Shown here one piece after another: positions 23,001 to 35,743 of a stretch of DNA of 64,000 bases. The first letter of the stretch is position 1, and each line of letters opens with the position of its first letter. A program made the position numbers and the translations under genes. Origin of the DNA: Lithospermum erythrorhizon (Eukaryota > Streptophyta > Magnoliopsida > Boraginales > Boraginaceae); the NCBI GenBank assembly GCA_019722365.1, contig JADFUC010000543.1, positions 248,001 to 312,000 of the forward strand, written 5' to 3'. Below the pieces are notes generated by a model, which was given only the letters and a program-made list of their open reading frames with translations, searched no databases and was not told the origin of the DNA.

Positions 23001-25889
23001 GACTTTATGGTACTTAAATCTCAAACGAACCCATTCAAAGATAAAATTTTCCACAGGTAAGGCTAATAAATTATAAATGCAATTCAAACAAATTTTAAAT
23101 AATAATATCATTGAAATTATTTATCTTCCCAGGTCCCTTTGTGTGGAGAAAAAGTGAATTTTTTTTAAATGTAGTTATTACATATATTCCATCTTGACCT
23201 TGAGCATCCGATGCGGTCACGTTTCATCTCTTTTCAACTTTGAACTTTTATGAGTTTTCCAGCTTTCAATTTTATTTGAATTAAACTTCAAAATATATTT
23301 AAATCGTTTCTTTTGACAAAACACATTTAAAAGCTTTGAAACACTTGCTTCTTTTTAAAAAAAAAAACTTTGAAAAATGTTTCTCCTTTTAAGGTTTCAA
23401 CTAAGATTATTTAAGAGGCTTTAATCTAGGATTGAAAACTAACTTTTATATTTGAATGAGTTTGCATTAAAGCTCTTCATTAGAGACTAACAACTCTTGG
23501 ATCTTTTTGAGCTCTCGCTTCCCTCGATTCTCGTCATGCTTTGTCATGTATATGATGGGTGTTATCTCCAATCACCATATTTCTCTTTGTGCGTGCTTTA
23601 AATCCTCGATCTTCTTGACTCATTATTGTTTATCTCCATTCTTATACTTGTTCTTCCATCCTTTTATGACCCTGTTCTTTGACATTGTCTTTGTTTGAGT
23701 TATTGATATTGATTTCCACTATTTTGATGGCCTTGACATAGATTCGTTTTGAAGTCCTCCATTTACCTTTCTAACTGTGACTACAGCAATACACTACTTG
23801 TGTTAGATGCGAGCAAGTGTGCGACCCGTACTAAATCTATAAATTTATCCATTGTTAACGTTTGTATATATGCAATTGAATGCTAAGTGGACCAAATGTT
23901 GAAAAGTAATATTTTATTTTCACAATATTTTTTATTTTCAAGATATATAAATAGAGTCGAGTTTGTGTCGACTGATCTCAAAAAATTCGAGATACGGGTT
24001 ATGTGGATGAAAGAAGTGCAATTTTTTATGAATGGACTGTTGTTATGGCGAGAATGTGAATTTTTTTTTATGAAGGCCTAAGCATTTGTGGTGGTGGGCT
24101 AATTATAAAAATAAAGAGAATAATTTGATGTAGAAAGAAGATGTTAAATATTACCCCATGACATGGTCTGAGAATTTATGCTGCACGTTCGATCATCATG
24201 TTTCGATAATCGCGTTCAATCGCACGTGTTTTAGAAATAAAACAATTCGGTGTCCAGTGTTTAAAGTGTCACATGATCATAAATAAGAGAGATGAAGTTA
24301 GGTTTGTTTTTGGGGCAAATGATAGGGGAAAATTGTCCAACAACAGGTTGAGATAATTTTTCAATTATTAAAATTTTGGGGCAAATATTTGGATGAGATT
24401 AATAATTTAAAAATATTTGGATGGGATTAATTTTGGATTTTGATAAATATTTTACCCCAAAATTTATTAAAAATTGAAAAAATTGAATACATAGTAGTGG
24501 ACGGTTTGCTGTCAGTTTGTCCCCAAAGTAAAAGCTACCATCTTAATTTGTGGAATAATAAGTTGGACCTTTTTTAAAACATGAATGATCGAATGAGTGA
24601 TTTAAAACATGTATGATGTCCGAATGATGAGCGTTTTGAAATAATGTATGATGAAGATCTTAATTTAGCCACAGTGCAGAAGTAACTAACGTATGTGTCG
24701 CGTAGTCTGATGACTGAGCCTGTGGGACTAAATCAGCGTATAGTGTTAAAAGTAATAAAATGAGTATTTACCACTCAATGGAAACTTCTCAGGAACAAGG
24801 AGCCAATTTGACCAAATAGGGGTCAAAATAGTAAAATTTCACCCAATAGCACTACAAGACTATATTGGTGTCGAATTTGGTATTCTATATCTCAACGTCA
24901 TTGCCAAATCTTGCCTGCCAGCCAGAGGCCCGCGTGAGGTGTCGTTCGAGGTGTCAGTCTTTCTCCCAAACGTCGACAAAACATCTTGTGGTAACCCCAA
25001 GATTTACTTAACTTTATTTATTTAAAACATAATAATTATTAGAATTTAATAATGTAAACTCAACTTTATAATTTAAAAAAATATATTTTAATAATTTTAA
25101 TATTTTAATTATTTTAAAATATTTAATAATTTTACTAATACTTTTATTTCATATATATTTTAAAAGTATATTTTAATAGAAAAAATTACGATTTTTTGAT
25201 TGTCGAATATGGCAAACTGCATTTCGTTATAAAGAGCTGAAAAATAAAAAATAGTGGTGTAATTTTTTTTTTTTACTTAGGTATTTGTCTTAGCAAATTT
25301 AAAAATGAGGGGAGAAAAAAAAACAAAAGCGACCCGGCCTTGGCATACGTGTCCTTCTGCATATTCTGACGACCATTGAGAGTCCTATTTTTTTTTGTTT
25401 TTATTTCTTGGTGGACAGCTGAGATTATTAAGTTCGAGATACGCCCCGGACAAATTTTGATACCGGTCCATTGAGTGTCAAAATTTAATAACCAATTGAT
25501 CTCTAACTACGTAATGAAATAATCCTCTTAACAATTGATTCGCATTGCCACATGACTAGCTAATAGCGTAACTAGGCTACGACCCAACCTTTATCTGTAC
25601 TTTTAAATAGTAAATTTTATTAAAATAATGATTTTCTTATTTAATATTTTGATACCAATACGGCGTTATTTAGGTGTGTGTATAGTGACAAACCCCAACT
25701 TCTATAACCAAACAAGAAATCACCGTCATCATATCCTCCCAGAGCTACATACTTCAACTTCTTCTACACAGATTTTCACGTCGACCAAAACAAGACAACC
25801 CCCAAAAAAATCACAACACCATTCTCCATTTTCTTCCATCACCTTATCATTTATATCCAAAATAATATTTCCTACAATATTGACCCAAT
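23001..25889. other. Intergenic sequence upstream of the VPS13-like gene
   Basis: No supported coding frame. The last 250 bases (25640-25889) should hold the promoter and 5' UTR of the VPS13-like gene. They are pyrimidine- and CA-rich near 25700-25880, as plant leaders often are, but I see no clear TATA box. Confidence 0.4.
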
Positions 25890-28098
25890 ATGAAACGATG
25901 TTCCCTCACCAATTTAATTAAATCAAAAGTGTCCACTTTGTTACACCCATGGCTAATTGACGACCCTAACCTTAAATTAGAGCTAGGGGTACTCAGCTCC
26001 GAGGGTATAATTGAAAATGTCCACTTTAATACTTATGCTCTAAATGAATTGCTTAATGATAATGATATTTGTTTGAGGATTAAGGAGGCTAGTGTTGATC
26101 GGTTAAGTGTGTGTGTAACTAATTTGTTCAACCCCACCTGTACTCTGCACGTTCATGGCCTCAAGATTGTACTTGCTGTCGGGTATTTTACTTTTTATTA
26201 TTCGGTTTTGAATTTTGATGAGTTGATTTTTAGAATTTCGAAGTTAAATATTTCGATTATGTTGTGTTCATTAAATATTTTATATTCCGTGGCACCATTA
26301 TAATGGAATACACATGGGTTTATTGTTGACTAGTATAGTGTTTATAGTAAAATTTGGGTCGGTCGGAAGCAATATATATGACACGCCCAGGTATTAGGCG
26401 TTAGTTTTATATAGGGGCGGTGAGCAGACAGACATATTACACAATGAAAGAAAAATATAATTTGGGAGGCGAACAATTGAAATTTTGGACAAATGAATGG
26501 TAAAGAGTTAAATTTTTTAATAGTAAAGACTATTTTTCAAAATTTGGGGGGGGGGGGGGGGAGGAGACGTTGCTCCCCATCCTCCCTAGTTCCTAGTTAT
26601 ACGGCCGGCGAATATAAAAACATTGGAGAATGTTGATATTGATGTTGATGTTGTTATGCTCCGTCAGGTGGTCTTAACAGAATCGGCTCGTCTGTGAAGA
26701 TTGTGTAATTTTGACTTATTAAACATTTAAGAGAAAATATTTTAGTAATAGTAAAAGTTACCTATTTTCAAAAATACATGCAAAGTTGGTATTTTAGTAG
26801 CATTAGTAAAAGTTACTGTTTTCAAAAATACATAAAGTTGAATTAAATATGAGACGAGTTATGAAAAATGAAAAAAAGTGTGTAATAGACAATTTTCATG
26901 AGATGGAGCGAGTACTTGTTTTTGTTTTCATTTTTCTTTGGCTTTTTAATGGCTAAACAATTTTACATACATTTTAGTAAATAAATCAACTTTAACTAGT
27001 ATTAGAATGCTTTTAACTTTGGAAAAAAAACAAGACAATCTTTCATGTGAGGGAGGGAGTGAGTATAAGATTTGGAGAAAAATATATGAAAATTTAGTAT
27101 TTTAACCTACTTAATATTAACGTATGATAATTTTGATTCGTATCAAAGTTGTGTGTTACTACCTCCATCCCTAAAAGATTGTTACATTTTGAATTTTAAT
27201 AGTTGATTTTTTTTAGATTTTAAGCTGAATAAAACTTGCGTCACTGAGTATTAACTTGATGGTACAGTTGAATCAGTTTTGGATGTCGTCGGGTGTAAAA
27301 TTTATTAATTTTTGACCATGAAATGCAAATTTACAACAATCTTTTATTTTAACATTGAAAGTTAATTCACGATGTTGAAAAAGAAAATGCGGATGATATT
27401 TTTTGGGGAAGGAGGTAGTGCGCTAACTATTTCAAAATGGACCAGGTATCTTTACCTTAAATCTCAAAGATTTTCCAGTTTGATTTTCAATAATCAAAAT
27501 GAAACAATCTTTGTAAACGACTTACCAAACTTAGTGGGATAAAGAGACTTGTGGTTTCCTTTGTAAGCAATAAAACAGACGTAGGTGTAGGCTTAAGTGA
27601 CTTACATAATTCTCATTTGAATAAAAAATTATCATGTTAATATTAAAGTGCATTAAAACTACGGCATTTGATATATTTTTCACCAAATGTTATTGATATA
27701 TAAAAATACTAAAGCTCAAAATTTAAGAAGTGAACCATTAAATTCAATAATAGATAAACTTTTCGAGATGGTAAGGAGTACTACTCATCACTCCCCAAAT
27801 CATAAATTTTCTTTTTTGTTTTGGATAATTGTTGGTGATTTTAGAATTTGGGGAAACTTGAACATCGAGTTCATGCTAATGGAATTGCTTGGTTCCGTGT
27901 TGCCTTCACATTACTTATCGAGTATATACTAGTCGAATTATTCTGTGAGTTGGATGCAGCTAAGTGGATGATGTGATTATGTATTTGGTGTCTAGGGAAG
28001 AGAATGAGATAGAAGAAGGGACCCGTAGGAAAAAGCCAAAAGTGAGGGATACGACAGAGGAGGAATTAGAGTCTGCACTCGCTGAGATTGATCCCGAG
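25890..28098 (+). CDS. VPS13-like exons 1-2: chorein-type N-terminus
   Basis: Exon 1 is 25890-26182 and exon 2 is 27996-28098; they join in phase through a split GGG codon. The N-terminus reads MKRCSLTNLIKSKVSTLLHP, then WLIDDPNLKLELGVLSSEGI, the basic and amphipathic opening that caps the lipid-transfer rod. Exon 2 is charged (EEGTRRKKPKVRDTTEEEL), a linker seen at this place in the family. The start is the first in-frame ATG and leads straight into the domain. The 1.8 kb intron holds a 16-base G run (26546-26561) and a MITE (27155-27423). Confidence 0.85.
27155..27423. mobile_element. Stowaway-like MITE in intron 1 of the VPS13-like gene
   Basis: Imperfect terminal inverted repeats: TACTACCTCCATCCCTAAAA at the left (about 27158) and TTTTTTGGGGAAGGAGGTAG at the right (ending about 27419). 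Length about 265 bp, no coding capacity, TA next to the left end. These traits fit the Tc1/mariner-derived Stowaway group. Confidence 0.65.
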
Positions 28099-28561
28099 GT
28101 AATTAGTAGTTCATCTATGTTATGTCCTTAACCCTGCAGTTGGACTATATATGCGCAAACTTTCATGCCATGTACATGCTCTTTAGCTATGAGTCTATGA
28201 TGTGTGTGTTATTGTTATCTTATGAATTAAGCAATAATTTTAAATTGGAAACAAGTACATCTGAATAATTTAGATGTCACTTACTATTTTGGTCTTTACT
28301 GACTTCGGATGTATTTTTGAGAATTTCTTATATTTTTCTGTCCAACTGTTATTAAGCAGTTATGTTCTCACTTTGTTGTTATTTCTTTGAATTCTGATCT
28401 TTAAAGTTGTACATGCTAAATCTGTTCCTCATGCATATGGCACAGACCAATTTACCTTTATATTAATACTTGCTGAGAAAATGTTCCATCCATTGTAGCT
28501 ATCCAGATTGACATGTGAAGATGAAATATTTCTTGTTTCGATTGTCTATGATTGATTTCAG

Positions 28562-30019
28562 GGTAGTGCATTGCATGATATCATCAAAAGGATTTCAAAA
28601 TTTTCTGGAAGTAGCTGGAGCAATTTATTGTACAGTCGTATACTTGGTCGTTGTTCACTACTCATAAGTGGTATAGATGTGCTTGTTCAGTCCCCAAGTC
28701 CAGATGATCCTTCCTTACTGATTCTGGGTTTAAAAGAATTTAGTATGCGACCACATCTTAACCTGAGGGGTCCATATGGGAAGGTCTTCTTTGATCTTGA
28801 TATCAATGGTTTCACAATTGGATTAAGGAGTAAAAGTCACTCAAGCAGCATTCTTCCTCCAACAGATTTCCGCATTTGCATAACGTTCTATAACTTTCAA
28901 TTAACAGACATTGTCATTTCTGTTCCATCCCTGTGTTTTGCTTTCTCACCTACTGACCTTTCTGTTATATTATTGTTTTGTTTGTTATCATCAAGAAAGT
29001 CTCACTACACTAGAAATGGTCTGCAACTTTGGAGAATAGCAGCCAGCAAAATGAGCCATCTTATTTCAGACCCTAGGTTATCATTAAATAGAGTTGTTGG
29101 TGATGTCTACCAGTGGATGCTATATTTGCGCTCCTATCAGAATGTACTTTCTTTAATGGGATATCCTGAGGACGACAGAATGAAAAAATCTGCTATGATG
29201 GTTTTCCGAGATAGAACATTTTCAGATTCTCTTAACTATCGGCTAAGAATCATTTCAGACATTGAGAAAAAGCTTCCTGCTCATGCTATTGTGCAAGCAC
29301 GTAGAATTGCACGCCAGGAGGCAATATTAAGGGCCCAAGAATTAAAGAATATTGATCAGCAAGTTCGGCCTAACAAGCTTGTCTGGAAGATTTTTCATAT
29401 ATTAGCTCTTGCATGGGATTTTATTTGTAGTTTATTTTTATCTCTTTTCAGTATTCTATTGTTTCAACGCCATTCAAAGAATTTTGATCATCTAGAAGGA
29501 ATTAAGGAAGATTCTCTCCCAAGATTATGCATTATCCTAGAGGTAGGTGAAGTCTCATTGTCAACTTCACCATCATATGAGGATTTTTCTTCTCCCAGAG
29601 TTGGCCTGGATTCAAAAGCTGGTGTATCTTATGAAAATCTAGTCTCTTTTCGTTTCTCTGTTGATGCACTATTTGCAAGATACAGTCAACACATTTCTAA
29701 AAAGTGTCTCTCTTTTGCATTCGGAAGCTTGGAAATTTTGTCAACATCTGTTGTTAATGATAGTTCAAATAGTCCATGTCGTGTCGAGACAACGAGAAGA
29801 ATAAATCTAACAATATGAAAAGTGTCTTATGGACCGAACCTGCTCGATTTATCTCCTTTGGTGAAACTGTTCAAGTAAATCCTTCCAGCACTGGAGAAGC
29901 TTCCATGACTTATTTGGAAAGTCTAGTAGGAACATTGTGGTCAAATTGGAAAAACTTGCACCAAAATGTTGGCGAGAATATGAGGGAAAGTTTGGAATAT
30001 CCATTTATTATATGTGAAA
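28562..30019 (+). CDS. VPS13-like exon 3: large extended-chorein exon, one frameshift
   Basis: Opens in phase after TTTCAG with GSALHDIIKRISKFSGSSWS. It contains the conserved plant VPS13 block NGLQLWRIAASKMSHLI, then YQWMLYLRSYQNVLSLMGYP, and ARRIARQEAILRAQELK. A hydrophobic stretch follows near 29390-29460 (ILALAWDFICSLFLSLFSIL). The frame stays open for over 1,200 bases. Near 29760-29775 the family-like reading moves to another frame (RDNEKNKSNNMKSVLWTEPA); staying in the first frame reaches TGA at 29816. The end at 30019 (GAAA|GTAAGT) joins exon 4 in phase from the second frame. One single-base indel explains this. Confidence 0.8.
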
Positions 30020-30230
30020 GTAAGTTCCTTCTGACGATATTATAAAGGTCATTCTTAAAATTTGGAATTGTGGTTTGGTGGTGGGAAGTTGCTTTTATCT
30101 TCTTGATGTTCATACATGTAATTTCAATAGGCTGTTCTAGTTGGACAGATACAAAATGCTCTGTCTTGGGAAAGCAACCAAACATATGTTGTTTCTTGTT
30201 AGAACACTAAGTAAGATGATCTATTGACAG

Positions 30231-30696
30231 TGGGTTGGAGTGGTATGTTCAAATCATACATGAAGCGAGCTCAGATGGAGATAGTTGGATTGTCTCATGA
30301 GAAACACTTACAAATTGGAGCAATACGTTCTTTGGCCCGCTCATTCGAATTATCTGTGAGGAAAGAACATTTTAGTCTTTGTCGTCTGCAGATATATGTC
30401 ATGTAATTCAGAAAGACAATATGCTTTTTTCCGTTCAAGTTGATGACATCGATCTTCTTGTTTTACCTGACATAAATTCTCTTTTGGCATCACCAATTAG
30501 ACAAAATAAAATATGAGGTGATACAGTGAAGGTGCTGGTTGAAGATATACAAAGGGTTTCTGGTCGACATGACATATCCAAGGGAGAGATTTCATTAGGT
30601 GGTTATTTGAAGTTAGATGGACTTAAAGCTTACATTGGTCAACCATCGAGGTTTTGGCTGCAGCTGTACAATTGATTACTAAATTCATCTTTTGAG
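30231..30696 (+). pseudogene. VPS13-like exon 4, multiply disrupted
   Basis: Begins in phase (GWSGMFKSYMKRAQMEIVGL). The first frame stops at TAA 30404. A shift near 30390 recovers ADICHVIQKDNMLFSVQVDD and IDLLVLPDINSLL. TGA 30514 interrupts RQNKI/GDTVKVLVEDIQRVSG. A second shift near 30650 is needed to continue into EVLAAAVQLITKFIF, which meets TGA 30693 just before the GTATAC donor. At least four lesions lie in 470 bases, by far the densest in the 5' half. Confidence 0.75.
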
Positions 30697-31161
30697 GTAT
30701 ACAATCAATTCTTTTGCCATCTCTCTAAAGCTTTTAGTATTTCAGTGGATAAAATATTCGATTGCAAATTCATGTCCGAGATGCCTTCTTGGCAGGGATG
30801 TTGCAGCATAGTTTTTCTTTTTTGGTATTTGGGTTGGGGGGAGTTCTTAAGTTGTAGAGTACTCATTATGAGCTTCTTTTTTAATGTGAGTTTTTTCGTG
30901 CATGGTCATTACGAGCTTCTGTACATTGGACAACCCTCGATTTAGGTAATTCCCGTTTATCACATAACAATTGGCATTTGTAAAACTTGAAGTCTGATAA
31001 TACTATTTGTTCTGTTTTACCCTTGGTCGATTAGCATTCATAAGACTATTAATAGCTAGTCATTAGTGCCATTTACGACATTAATGCCACAGACCACAGT
31101 ACATGATCAATGCATTATGACATGTCGAACTAAATTGCACAGAACGAGAATAGCATAAAAA

Positions 31162-31335
31162 TACTCCCTCCGTAGTCCATCCCATCTTATTACATAACAT
31201 TTGTACTTTTTGGATGCCCCTTTTGGTAAGATTAATTTCTAATTTATTAATAATTTAACCAACGTACTTTTTGTAAATGAATCTTATAAGAGTTCCCATC
31301 TAAACTTAAGAGGAGTAAGAAGGGGGGGTAGATAG
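31162..31335. mobile_element. Stowaway-like MITE in intron 4 of the VPS13-like gene
   Basis: The left end reads TACTCCCTCCGTAGTCCATC (31162), the classic Stowaway terminal repeat next to TA. The right end near 31311-31335 (GAGGAGTAAGAAGGGGGG) is a degraded inverted copy. Non-coding, about 170 bp. Confidence 0.6.
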
Positions 31336-31500
31336 TATACATTTTGTAAATAAATGTAATTACAAAAAAAATGGCAAATAATTAATGAAATTATTATAGA
31401 AGTGGCGGCATTATATGTACTTTTGGGGCATTATAATTTATATGTACTTATGATTGTAGTTGGGATTCCAAAGATTCTATATTTTTGTTACGTGCTGCAG

Positions 31501-34500
31501 GAAGAATGCTCATTCATTTGGCACAACCGATATTGCTTTCTTTGCAGCTTTCAGTCTGATGGCTTCCGGAGTTGCTGCGACATTATTTCTGGATGAGTTG
31601 TTTGTTTTGACTAAGGTAATTCTATTACACTATTTGTGCTGTCACTTCTAAGAAGGTCATCTATTGTGATCTTGTAGTTCCTTCCTTTCCCCCCTCGAGT
31701 TGGTACTTCCTGAGGTTACAAGACCTTATATCCAGTCATGGCCATGATTCTATGTACACTTCAAGTTGTTGATTATTGCCATCATAATTTATTTCGACAC
31801 CGCTCTTGTAAATTATTTTTAACAATCCATTCAGTATATTGGTTATTTAACTGAAAAGAGTCCTTTTTATATAAATTTGCTTCATAGGAGCGAGTAACTG
31901 AAGCTTCTGTTCAGATCTGATTGAGAAAACATTTGCACGCATTTTGCGGACATCTGCATAGTACCATGAATAAAATTTATGTAATTTAGGTAGATTTGTA
32001 AATATAGTTATAAGCATGAACCTAAAAGACAAAGAATAGACATACATGAGTATAAACTTAAACCACAACACGAGAAGGGGCAAATATTGAGAAGGAAGGA
32101 GGGAGAGCGGGGGAAGTTTTCTTTCTTATGTTAGACAAGAATGAACATACATGAGGATAGATATAGAGAAGAATTGAAGAAATGAACAAGAGTGGGGGGG
32201 AGTTTTCTTTCTTATGTTAGACAAGACTGAGCATACATGAGTTATATAAAGCCCAACTACAATATCACTAATCTAACCTTAGTAGACTATATACAAAGAT
32301 GCTAGTATTCTAACAAGATTGGTAAACTAATACATCAGACCAGTGGAGATCATTTAAAGGAAATTCAGATAATCAAATAAATATATTCCGCTTTAATTGT
32401 TTAATGGAAGTTACGGAAATTCTTTTTATTGACAAGTAATTATAGGAGCTCCCGCAAATCTGTTTTTTGATATACTTCTTGTTACATTTTTATGTCAGAT
32501 TGTTTCAGGTTTATCCAATGCTTTTAGACATGCTTTTGATTCAGTTGGACTCCTGGGTGGCCAAGAAGAACTTAAGCAACTGATGAAATATGAGGAAATA
32601 TGTTCAACTAGAATGGAACTGACATCTGTTACTAATACCAATATCATCTGTGCCGTTTGCACTTCCTTTGTGCTAAACTCAATGCAAATAGTCCTTCCCG
32701 ATTACTATAGAAGCTTTGAACCAGAAAGACATGCAACAGGAATGAATGGGGCTACGTATTTGAAGTTGGGCAGCCAAGATATACCTAACTGTGGGGTTAA
32801 TGTTTGGATTGAACAATTAGCTCTGGAAGCCTCCCTTGAAGAAGAAAAGGCAGAAATATTCTTCAAATTAACTCAACTCCACGTTCTTCTGTTTAAATCC
32901 TCACCAGAGGTTTTGGATATATCTGATCAAACTAAAATTGAAAATCTTGTCTCGGCTTCAAGCTGTTTATGTGATGCATCCCTATCCCATTTCAAATTTT
33001 CTCTGTGTCTGGCAATCCTTGAGGAGGCTGAACAAGATGGAAGTTTGCCTGGCTGCATTGGTATTTCTACTTCTAATGGTCCTCTCATAAACTTGCCTGT
33101 GAACTCCACACTGGAAACATTATCTGACAGACCATCAGTATCCGAGAGACCTAGAACTCAGTCTACTAGTTGGTTACTTGCTCATTTAACTCTGAGCGAT
33201 GTCTATATAGTTGGCTGCCCAATGAAGAATATCCTATCTAGAAAACACGACTCCCATGAACTTGAGATAACTTTTTCTATAGCAGGTCAACTCAAGACAA
33301 TTACTTGCCAGTCTCAGGTGATAATCTCATTGCATGGAAAGTCTATGTTTTAATTACATTAAATTATCAGTTTTTCTCCATTTGTCTTAATCTTGTTAAT
33401 TTTAGTGTCGCTCATATGTGATATATTAGAAGCATTAGTTTAATTTTCTGATTTCAACTTAATATAGGGGGGTTGTATATTTCTTGAAACAAGTGCAGTG
33501 GTGATACTAATCCAAATCTTTGACTCATACTTCAACTGGATAAAGTACCTATATTCTGCTCCACAGTCATCAGAGGAGACAGTAGATAAGCATGGAGATG
33601 ATATGGCTAGTACCAACATAAATCCCAGTCCACACACATTGGACTTCCATAAAATAAACTGGAATTTGTTGGAGACGTTTACTATGGATATTTCGCAACT
33701 TTGTCTTGCACTTCTTGCCAGTGATAGGACAGGTATTTTTTTTTCCTACTTTCTTCTACATGTTACTCTGGTCCATAGTATTCCAGTGTGGAAAATGCAA
33801 ACTAGTGCAATGATTAGCTTAGGCTAGAGTGTTGTTTTGAACTGTAGCACACATAAACCGGAGTGAACAGGTTTCAACTGAACAGTTTTAAATTTAAGGA
33901 ACAATATCGCTATTGCTTTTACTTGCCATCATGTACCATTAAACACTCAAGAGTATATATTGCAAATCCTCTAGTTATCCATAATAAGTTCTAATTGTTG
34001 CTGAGAAGTGTGTTTGGGTAAAAGGAGATGGAATTGTATGCGATTCCCTTGTAATAGTCAAAAAGTAAGTATTTTCTTCTCTTGCCCCTTTTGGGAACTG
34101 GTTCTTCTTTTGAATCGGTAAAGGTTAGATATTTTTTTGTTTTGTTGTTATTTCTATTGGCCTGTAATGCCACATGGGTTTTAATTTGTAAGCTAAAAAA
34201 TAAATTCAACAAGAGTCAAGAATATGATTGAACATGGATATATGCGCTAATGGCGCTATAGCTTGCTTTTCTGCTCTATTCTATGGTGTATAGATATGGC
34301 TTATTGGTTTGCTCTGATCATGTGCCTATAGCTCTTTATAATCTTAATTTAATACTCCATCCGTTCCCTTTTACTTATTTGCACATAAACTAAGAAAAAT
34401 AAAAAGTAGTCATTAAGTACATTAAAAATGTAAAATGTCAATTAATTGAAACTATATAATTGGTTGGTTGATAATTTAATAACAAAAAGTAGTCAAAAAG

Positions 34501-35302
34501 TACGTTGAAAATGTAAAATACAATTTTTATCTTCAGAGGACAAGTATTTTGAAACGAAAAAATTAAATAAAAGGCAAGTAAAGAAACGGAGAGAATCTTA
34601 CATATTTTGTTTTAAATCTACCTTAATCAGTTAATTTTTATATTACTAGAGATCTTAAATAGTTGGGTCATGCCAATAAAACAACAATGGACAAATAATA
34701 ATGTTCTACTACTCTTTTCTCTATATTAACTCAGTTTAGAGGGTCTCAAATAAAAATGCTCGAGGAGTGTTGTCTGATAAGCAGTTCTAATAAGCTTTTT
34801 TTCTTTATCAATAGGACGAATTGATGAGCTTCTCCTTGAGATGGACACTCATTTGGACCTTAGACTCGGAAATGTGACAAGACAATCCTCATTGGTTATA
34901 TCCAAATTATCTATACTCTCGTTGACTCTCTCTAACAAAATGGAAGACCAAAACCTTGAAATTCAAAGCCCTCATCTTTCTTCTAATATTTCTATAGCTA
35001 CTTGTGCAAATAATGATCCTTTAGCTTCTGTAGATCATGAGGATATGATGTTATGGAATGAGAGTTCCTCAAGGCATTCTATTTTGAACAATGGATACTC
35101 TTCGCATGATTTAGTGGATTCTGATGACCAAATCTCATGCTCAAATCCTCAAAATTACATCCTTAAAGAGTTGAGTATCTTCCTAATGGTTGAGTGGTCT
35201 GACAAGAGAGACATAATGGAATCTCTATGCTTGAATGAGACTTGGGTTGGAAATGGTTCTATTTCAGGTCTTGAAATGACCATTTCTTTGCGTGAACTAC
35301 AG
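31501..35302 (+). CDS. VPS13-like exons 5-8: intact middle block
   Basis: Exons 31501-31615, 32499-33317, 33468-33732 and 34815-35302 join with exact phase and no stop. Exon 5 reads NAHSFGTTDIAFFAAFSLMA and ends FLDELFVLTK, running into IVSGLSNAFRHAFDSVGLLG of exon 6. Exon 6 holds GGQEELKQLMKYEEICSTRM and long beta-strand-rich sequence. Exon 7 includes IQIFDSYFNWIKYLYS. Exon 8 begins GRIDELLLEMDTHLDLRLGN and ends SGLEMTISLRELQ at a CAG|GTCAGT donor. This is the rod of the lipid-transfer channel. Its clean frame contrasts with exon 4 and with exon 9 onward. Confidence 0.85.
32111..32241 (+). repeat. Direct repeat (about 45 bp, twice) in intron 5 of the VPS13-like gene
   Basis: AGTTTTCTTTCTTATGTTAG followed by ACAAGA(A/C)TGA.CATACATGAG occurs at about 32115-32155 and again at about 32200-32241, about 86 bp apart, with purine-rich sequence between. 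Confidence 0.8.
34353..34600. mobile_element. Stowaway-like MITE in intron 7 of the VPS13-like gene
   Basis: The left end TACTCCATCCGTTCCCTTTT (34353) and the right end GTAAAGAAACGGAGAG (to about 34594) are inverted copies. Length about 245 bp with no coding potential. Confidence 0.7.
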
Positions 35303-35743
35303 GTCAGTGTCAATTTGTCAGATAATCCAAAAGTGGCACTGCTATTGTCTAAATGCTTTTCAAATCTTTCCTCTGTTCTATTGTAATATGGATTCTGTTA
35401 TTGAGAGGTGTAAAAAATGCTTGAAAGGTTTTACCCGACCCATTGCTTTTTTTTTTGTTAGAGGTTGGATCTTAACATATTCGTTAGGGCTTATGCAAGA
35501 TGGAGCAACCCTTACCCAAATTTTTTACTTTGACTTTTGGCATTATCTCTTAAATTTTTGTAGAGGGGGAGGGTGAATGTATCTTTAGCTGAAACTATGT
35601 AAAGCCTAATGTTCGCATCTTAGTAACTATATGACTAGGAATATGATTTGAAGTTTCTATATCTGCTTCTGCAGTTCTGCTGCTTCTTCTACAAGTTCTT
35701 GTCTCCATCATTTCATGTTTAAATTTTTCTATTATTGTGTCAG

